Shown here: positions 60,401 to 64,000 of the stretch, one piece after another
Layout of the letters: every line of letters starts with the position of its first letter
How positions within the stretch are numbered: position 1 is the first letter of the stretch
Origin: JBDSSS01 sp963764195
GTDB taxonomy: Bacteria; Actinomycetota; Actinomycetes; Actinomycetales; Dermatophilaceae
Assembly: GCA_963764195.1 (NCBI GenBank)
Contig: CAVXRG010000003.1
Span: forward strand, 558,001 to 622,000
Length of the DNA: 64,000 nt
Reading direction: 5' to 3'
Position numbers and translations under genes: made by a program
The notes under the pieces: model-generated
The model's input: the letters and a program-made list of their open reading frames with translations, nothing else
Database searches by the model: none
What the model was told of the DNA's origin: nothing

Positions 60401-60779
60401 TGAGTGGACCGATGCGGAGGGCACGACCCGGCCCTTCACCCTCGAGGACGTCCTCGTTGTCGCGCCCTACAACGCCCACGTCGCCGAGCTCGTGAGAGCC
60501 CTGCCGGAGGGGGCGCGGGTCGGCACGGTCGACACGTTCCAGGGCCAGCAGGGGGCCGTCGTCATCTACACGATGGGCAGCACGAGCGCCTCGGTCGCGC
60601 CCCGGGGGGTCTCCTTCCTCTACGACCTGCACCGCCTCAACGTCGCGGTCTCGCGCGCCAAGGCCATCGCCGTTGTCATCGGCAGCCCGCAGCTGCTCGA
60701 CGCCGAGGTGCACACCCCCGAGGACCTGCGGGCCGTCAACGCCCTGTGCCGCTACGTCGACGAGGCCGTCACCGTCTGA
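57441..60779 (+). CDS. TM0106-type Fe-S RecB-like nuclease fused to DEDD exonuclease and SF1 helicase
   Basis: 1112 residues. The N-terminal Cas4/RecB-like nuclease has Cys21 and a CAQCRWKERC cluster (Cys213, 216, 222), four cysteines as in Fe-S nucleases, plus a DIADTKLA active-site strand. An RNase H-like/DEDD exonuclease follows (VYLDFEGDPW at about 316-325). The C-terminal SF1 helicase has Walker A GPPGTGKT at 729-736, VLVIDEAGQFS, GDPQQL, VDTFQGQQGAVVIY and NVAVSRAK. It is thought to process DNA or RNA ends; the role is not established. CATACT lies seven bases before ATG 57441. It lies between the two inverted repeats. Confidence 0.92.
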   Translation: MQRIDGRLVLSPTDLTKHVACPHITTLDLEAVEQRVPRAPTSDDALNLVFAKGLAHEHDYLEVLRAEGRTIEDIAALDLAREEAELATLDAMRRGVEVIYQATFYDRSWIGLADFLLRTDRPSDLGPWSYDIADTKLARRLKVPALLQMATYAARLETLQGVAPQWLVVVTGDRAQHPWRLVDVAPYARRRRVELEEAIGHPRETESVRVPHCAQCRWKERCAQEWVDRDDLIQVAGMRTDHRAALIDLGIPTLRALAEAPEEALAGGLSIAARRRLQPQARLQLAERETGTAQFELLPPEPGRGLQMLPEPDDGDVYLDFEGDPWAQDGAGREYLAGIWTRQGEFVEFWAHDFAEEGRLTTALLDWLTERWAAHPDMHVYHYAPYETTALKRLVGQHATREAELDQLLRHEVFVDLYAVVRQGVRISKGSYSIKKLEEFYWGHTRSNDTAGVADGLSSVVEYERWLSGRDDGTPDQAILDDIRRYNEEDVRSTLALHEWLEERRADLEAAGEELTRPVPEPVKEIGDAERAEIELAERLVAGGQELLAGLVGWHRREKRPEWWDFFRYKELETAELVEDGTAIGDLGTPEERGLVKQSRIWRYPFPPQDCKVSLGKYVPDVDTHAAAGKVVALDAAEGWIELSMRKSVEPPRPRGLGGPGPVMDQVLRESIARTGELALTGGSNLATRLLARVVPPVCDLAGRPGEKPKDVVVRVGRGLDGEVLAVQGPPGTGKTYAGSALVRALLDAGLRVGVTAQSHAVVLNLLDGVARPAWHKDGSNADEADGDPDPDALVRHTTDNAEIAAALASGAATLVGGTAWLWSRDDMVDAVDVLVIDEAGQFSLANAVAVAPAARSLVLLGDPQQLTQPTKAVHPYGSGVSALDHLRTRTEDGIEVVHDVIPDDRGVFLDRTFRMHPSLTRFVSELAYEGRLESAPGRERLTVSAPGALSGDGLRWAPVRHTVVCDQSSHEEAAVTRALVDDLLAGEWTDAEGTTRPFTLEDVLVVAPYNAHVAELVRALPEGARVGTVDTFQGQQGAVVIYTMGSTSASVAPRGVSFLYDLHRLNVAVSRAKAIAVVIGSPQLLDAEVHTPEDLRAVNALCRYVDEAVTV

Positions 60780-60811
60780 CCGGACCCCTGCCAGGGCGTG
60801 AGGCCGAACCG

Positions 60812-62257
60812 TCAGGCGCCGTGGGCGGCGACGTCCCAGAGCCGTCCCTTGCCACGGATCTCGGGCAGGGCGCCGCGGATCGAGCGCTCCGCGAGCTCGG
60901 GGGCGACACCGAGGTCGACGGCATACCGGAGGGCGACGGCGGGGGTCCGCTCCGCCCCGGTGCGGCAGTGGAGCAGGACCCGCTTGCCCTCGGCCCGGAA
61001 CTGGCGCAGTGCCGAGGACGCGTCGTCGAGGATGAAGTCGAGGTGAGGGTTGCTCTCCTCCTCGTCGTCCTGGTTGATCCAGAACTCGATGTGGTCGCGG
61101 GCCGTCATCCCCTCGGCGGGGATGTCCCGCAACCCGAGCGCGCACAGCGACACGACCGCCTGGACCTCGAGCTCACGGACCCGGCCGAGGTCGGTGATGG
61201 TGCCGAGGACGATGTCGGGGTCGATCGGGTGCGGCATGCCCAAGGCCGGGATGCTCGGGTCGGCCATCGACTCCACGGTCGGCCACCGACCGTGGACCCG
61301 CCCACCGGCATACGTCGAGACCGCGAGCTCGACGAGCTCGTGCGAACGGTAGCCCGGCCACCCGTGGACCATCCGGCGCCACTGCGTGGGCACCGCCGAG
61401 GCGCCGTAGCGGGCCCCGAGCAGCGAGCCGGCGATCGCGGCGACGGTGTCGGTGTCGTGCCCGGCGCGGACGGCCGCCTGCAGGCCCCGCTGGAGGTGCA
61501 CCGCGGAGGCGTCACCACGGTCGGTCGAGGTGATCGCCGCCCAGGCAGCCTGCAGCGCGGTGACCGTGTAGCCGTTGTTGTCGAACTGGCTCGGGTCCGC
61601 GGCGGTCGCCTCCTCGATCCAGTCACCCCACCGGTCGGCGTTGGGGGCGCTGACGAGGTCGAGTCCGGCCGCGAGGTCGAGGCGCCCCTCGGTGACGGCG
61701 ACCCGGATCGCCTCCGACCACAGCACGGAGGAGTCCGCCGCGAGGGGGTCCGTGTGGGTCAGGGCGGCCACGGCACGGGCCGACCGCGCGGTGGCCTCCC
61801 GGTCGCCCACCGACGAGATCCCGACGACGGAGGTGCGCATCAGCGCGCCGTTGCCGGCGGTGAGCCCGGTGCGCTCGTGCAGCGCCACGCTCGCGGCGAT
61901 CAGCCGTTCGTGGGCGCGGCCCTCGAGCCGAGCGGCCTCCGTGAGGATGGCTCGGGTCTGGGTGCCGACGTCCGTGGCCCCACCGGCGAGCCAGCCCGTG
62001 AAGCCCTCGGCCACCTCGTCGAGCGCGTCGGGCGAGGTGAGGTCGCTGCCGGTGGCGCTGACGTGCGCGACACACAGCGTCATCTGGGTGTCGTCGCTCC
62101 ACTCGCCGGGCTCGTACGGGCCGAGCCCGCCGCCCTTCATCACGGCCTCGCCGACCGGGGGGCTAGCCATCTCGTAGGGGACCCCGAGGGCGTCCCCGCA
62201 GGCCTGGCCGAGGAGCACACCGGCGGCGCGGTCGAGGCAGAGCGGTCGGGTCGGCAC
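60812..62257 (-). CDS. ADP-ribosylglycohydrolase fused to a Cys-based phosphatase domain
   Basis: 481 residues. Residues about 1-330 form an ADP-ribosylglycohydrolase (GQACGDALGVPYE, WSDDTQMTL and GHDTDTVAAIAGSLLGARYG, which carry the metal-binding Asp residues). The last 100 residues are a dual-specificity-like phosphatase with the CX5R loop HCRTGAERT (Cys431, Arg437) and an upstream Asp. One half would remove ADP-ribose, the other a phosphate, perhaps from the same target. GTG 62257 has a GAGGAG site; an upstream ATG would add a Pro/Arg-rich stretch. It converges with the helicase gene. Confidence 0.88.
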   Translation of the reverse strand: MPTRPLCLDRAAGVLLGQACGDALGVPYEMASPPVGEAVMKGGGLGPYEPGEWSDDTQMTLCVAHVSATGSDLTSPDALDEVAEGFTGWLAGGATDVGTQTRAILTEAARLEGRAHERLIAASVALHERTGLTAGNGALMRTSVVGISSVGDREATARSARAVAALTHTDPLAADSSVLWSEAIRVAVTEGRLDLAAGLDLVSAPNADRWGDWIEEATAADPSQFDNNGYTVTALQAAWAAITSTDRGDASAVHLQRGLQAAVRAGHDTDTVAAIAGSLLGARYGASAVPTQWRRMVHGWPGYRSHELVELAVSTYAGGRVHGRWPTVESMADPSIPALGMPHPIDPDIVLGTITDLGRVRELEVQAVVSLCALGLRDIPAEGMTARDHIEFWINQDDEEESNPHLDFILDDASSALRQFRAEGKRVLLHCRTGAERTPAVALRYAVDLGVAPELAERSIRGALPEIRGKGRLWDVAAHGA

Positions 62258-62433
62258 GGATCTCCTCGAGCTGGGCGCACTGGGCGGTCTGGGCGTCGCG
62301 ACCGCCCTGGCCGACGGCGCGTGACAGGAGAAATCTACGGCCAGCGCGCCCGGTCGGCGCACGTCACCCGTTGTCGGCGCGGGTCCGGTGACCGCGCACG
62401 ATCCCGCCCCGGTGCCCGAAGTACGCTTCTCGG

Positions 62434-62796
62434 GTGCTCCAACCCCTGACCGTGGCCGTCCTCGTCGCGAGCGGGGTGCTCGGCCTCCTCGCCCTGCACC
62501 ACCTCGTGCGCACCCGTCTCGTCGACGACCCGCTGCTCGTCTCCGGAGCCGTCATCGAGCTCGCTCTCATCGCCCAGCTCGTCGTCGGCCTGGCCCACGC
62601 GTCCGCGATCGCCGACGGTGCCGAGCGGGCCACCTTCATCGCCTACCTGTTCACCGTCCTCGTCGTCATCCCGGTCACCCTGTTCATCGCGATCAAGGAG
62701 AAGACCCAGTGGGCGATGGCGGTCATCGTCGGTGGCGCCGTCGTCGTCGCGATCCTCGTCGCCCGCCTGCAGCAGATCTGGAGCCTCAGTGCCTGA
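62434..62796 (+). CDS. Small membrane protein (four helices)
   Basis: 120 residues, nearly all hydrophobic, with four predicted helices (about 5-22, 35-55, 66-85 and 92-112). The family is not recognised. GTG 62434 stands six bases after TACGCT (62422-62427), the leaderless pattern. The stop overlaps the next gene's GTG by eight bases, so the two are a pair. Confidence 0.7.
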   Translation: MLQPLTVAVLVASGVLGLLALHHLVRTRLVDDPLLVSGAVIELALIAQLVVGLAHASAIADGAERATFIAYLFTVLVVIPVTLFIAIKEKTQWAMAVIVGGAVVVAILVARLQQIWSLSA

Positions 62797-63235
62797 CCAG
62801 AACACCGAGCGTCCCCACACCGGCCGCGGGGCGGGGCGCCTGCTCGTCGCCGTCTACGGTCTGCTCGCCCTCGCAGCCACCGGCCGGTCGGTCCTGCAGA
62901 TCAGCGAGTACTTCGCCCGCGCCCCGGTCGCCTACGTCCTCTCGGCGCTCGCGGCCGTCATCTACATCGTCGTGACGGTGGGCCTGGCCCGGGGCGACCG
63001 CGGATCGGTGCGCGTGGCACGGGCCGCGCTCGTCGTCGAGCTGGCCGGAGTGCTCGTCGTCGGCGTCATCTCGTATGCCGTGCCTGCCGCCTTCCCCGAC
63101 AAGACGGTCTGGTCGCACTTCGGGTCCGGCTACGGCTACGTCCCGCTCGTCCTGCCCGTGCTTGGGCTGTGGTGGATCCACCGCACCCGCGCCCGCACCG
63201 CCACCGGCGAGGCCGGCGAGGCCACCGCCGCCTGA
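62789..63235 (+). CDS. Small membrane protein (four helices), second of a pair
   Basis: 148 residues: a hydrophilic start (VPDQNTERPHTGRG), then about four helices with AVYGLLALAATGRSVLQ and AYVLSALAAVIYIVVTVG. The family is not recognised with certainty; it resembles actinobacterial integral membrane proteins of about 140 residues. GTG 62789 was chosen because it overlaps the upstream stop region. A strong terminator follows 24 bases after its stop. Confidence 0.7.
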   Translation: MPDQNTERPHTGRGAGRLLVAVYGLLALAATGRSVLQISEYFARAPVAYVLSALAAVIYIVVTVGLARGDRGSVRVARAALVVELAGVLVVGVISYAVPAAFPDKTVWSHFGSGYGYVPLVLPVLGLWWIHRTRARTATGEAGEATAA

Positions 63236-63258
63236 GCCCCAGCCGACGGTGACACGCC

Positions 63259-63290
63259 GAAGGCGGCCCCCCGGTTGGGGGGCCGCCTTC
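63259..63290. terminator. Perfect 14-bp terminator hairpin
   Basis: GAAGGCGGCCCCCC/GGGGGGCCGCCTTC with a GGTT loop. It lies between the rightward membrane-protein gene and the leftward DoxX-like copy and ends ten bases before the inverted-repeat edge. Confidence 0.75.
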
Positions 63291-63332
63291 GTCTGGTGCC
63301 GGGTCGTGCGGGTGGTGCTGGGTGGTGTGGTG

Positions 63333-63917
63333 TCAGCGGAGGATGGAGTTGCCGGCCTTGGTGGACCACCACTTGCCCAGGCCCCAGGTGTCTCCGGCGA
63401 GGGTGGTGGCGACGACGGCCAGGCCCAGGGCCTCGACCCAGTGGGAGTCGAACAGGGGGTTGGTCATGCCGGTGGCTCCGAGGGGGAACTCGGCCAGGTA
63501 CATCAGGGCGAGCAGCAGGCCTCCGGTGATGGCGGCGAGCTTGAGGCCGGCTCCGGCCAGGACGGCGACGCCGATGCCGAGCAGGCCGATCATGAACAGC
63601 CAGTCGGCCCAGGGGCCGGAGATGTTCTGGAAGAACCCGCCGAAGGGGCCCTCGGCGTGGGACATGAACCCTTGGGCGGGGGTGCCGCCGTTGATCCAGG
63701 CCTTCGCGGACGGTGTCGCGTAGCCCAGGCCGAACATCTTGTCGATGAAGGCCCAGAAGAAGGTGAACCCGAGCACGATCCGCAGCCCGGCCAGGAAGCC
63801 GCGCGCCAGCGGGGAGCGGACGATGTCCTCCTGGAGGGTCACCGCGCCGGGACGCGCTGTGGTGTCGGTGGTGTTCGGGGTGGTCGGGGTCTCGTGCTTG
63901 CGGTCGATGGTGCTCAT
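63333..63917 (-). CDS. DoxX/DoxD-like membrane protein, right copy
   Basis: Encodes exactly the same 194 residues as 55909-56493, with identical DNA throughout the gene. The palindromic promoter is also kept, but its upstream sequence differs, so the two copies could be expressed differently. The start follows the same GGAG site. Confidence 0.8.
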   Translation of the reverse strand: MSTIDRKHETPTTPNTTDTTARPGAVTLQEDIVRSPLARGFLAGLRIVLGFTFFWAFIDKMFGLGYATPSAKAWINGGTPAQGFMSHAEGPFGGFFQNISGPWADWLFMIGLLGIGVAVLAGAGLKLAAITGGLLLALMYLAEFPLGATGMTNPLFDSHWVEALGLAVVATTLAGDTWGLGKWWSTKAGNSILR

Positions 63918-63966
63918 GGATCTCATCTCCAGAACTTGGATCTCGTTCCGGCAGTTCCTCTGTCGG

Positions 63967-63983
63967 TACTACTTAATGTAGTA
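63967..63983. promoter_or_regulatory. Operator/-10 of the right DoxX-like gene
   Basis: Read on the minus strand: TACTAC-N5-GTAGTA with TACATT as the internal -10 candidate. The only base change between the arms falls in this spacer (TACATT here, TACAGT in the left copy), and both still fit TAnnnT. Confidence 0.6.
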
Positions 63984-64000
63984 GTAAGGCGGCCCTGTGT

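Larger units (their letters stand above)
63301..63985 (-). repeat. 685-bp inverted repeat, right arm
   Basis: The reverse complement of 55841-56525 with a single difference (position 63976). The repeat edge lies 15 bases from the end of the window; the bases beyond (63986-64000) no longer match. Confidence 0.97.

Overview
The window is very GC-rich DNA of an actinobacterium. Gene content and order (nadD-rsfS-phosphatase, comEA-comEC, lexA divergent from a LysM gene, nrdR-nrdJ, DUF4235/YihY/DUF3618/holin) suit a Micrococcales member, perhaps Intrasporangiaceae-like. That placement is inference; no rRNA gene is present. Many genes have a TAnnnT hexamer 6-7 bases before the start codon, which points to widespread leaderless transcription.

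1-27 kb is mostly housekeeping: the end of nadD, rsfS, a histidine phosphatase, tRNA-Ala(GGC), a thioesterase, a YhhN protein, leuS behind an apparent leucine leader-peptide attenuator, degV, plsY, purU, comEA-comEC, a cupin, DUF1295-cfa, a gamma-glutamyltransferase, an AhpD-like protein, a LysR regulator, a sirtuin, lexA with SOS boxes facing a LysM gene, a WXG100-like/DUF1023 hydrolase pair, and nrdR-nrdJ behind NrdR boxes.

26.2-33 kb is more accessory: a tiny basic protein whose ribosome-binding site is folded into a hairpin, a broken HNH endonuclease, a lipoprotein, a luciferase-like oxidoreductase, a 47-residue membrane protein, a 954-residue LuxR-type ATPase regulator and a hexapeptide-repeat protein. 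33.5-42.4 kb holds stress and envelope genes (DUF4235, YihY, DUF3618, holin-like, DUF2231-hemerythrin fusion) and metabolic genes (YbdK-type ligase, G6PDH, aldo/keto reductase, tandem-domain UspA).

42.4-53.5 kb is a catabolic locus. A FadR-type regulator and an amidase run leftwards. An isopropylmalate/tartrate-dehydrogenase-like enzyme, a five-part peptide-type ABC importer, an aldehyde dehydrogenase and an SDR run rightwards in an overlapping operon. A perfect FadR-type palindrome lies between the two arms, just downstream of a good promoter.

54.1-55.7 kb is a less GC-rich patch of decayed genes. It abuts the most striking structure: a 685-bp inverted repeat (55841-56525 and 63301-63985, one mismatch by eye). 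Each arm carries the same DoxX-like membrane gene and a palindromic promoter. Between the arms lie 6.8 kb with a VOC protein, a Cas4-like Fe-S nuclease/DEDD/SF1 helicase protein, an ADP-ribosylglycohydrolase-phosphatase fusion and two small membrane proteins. The segment could invert by homologous recombination.
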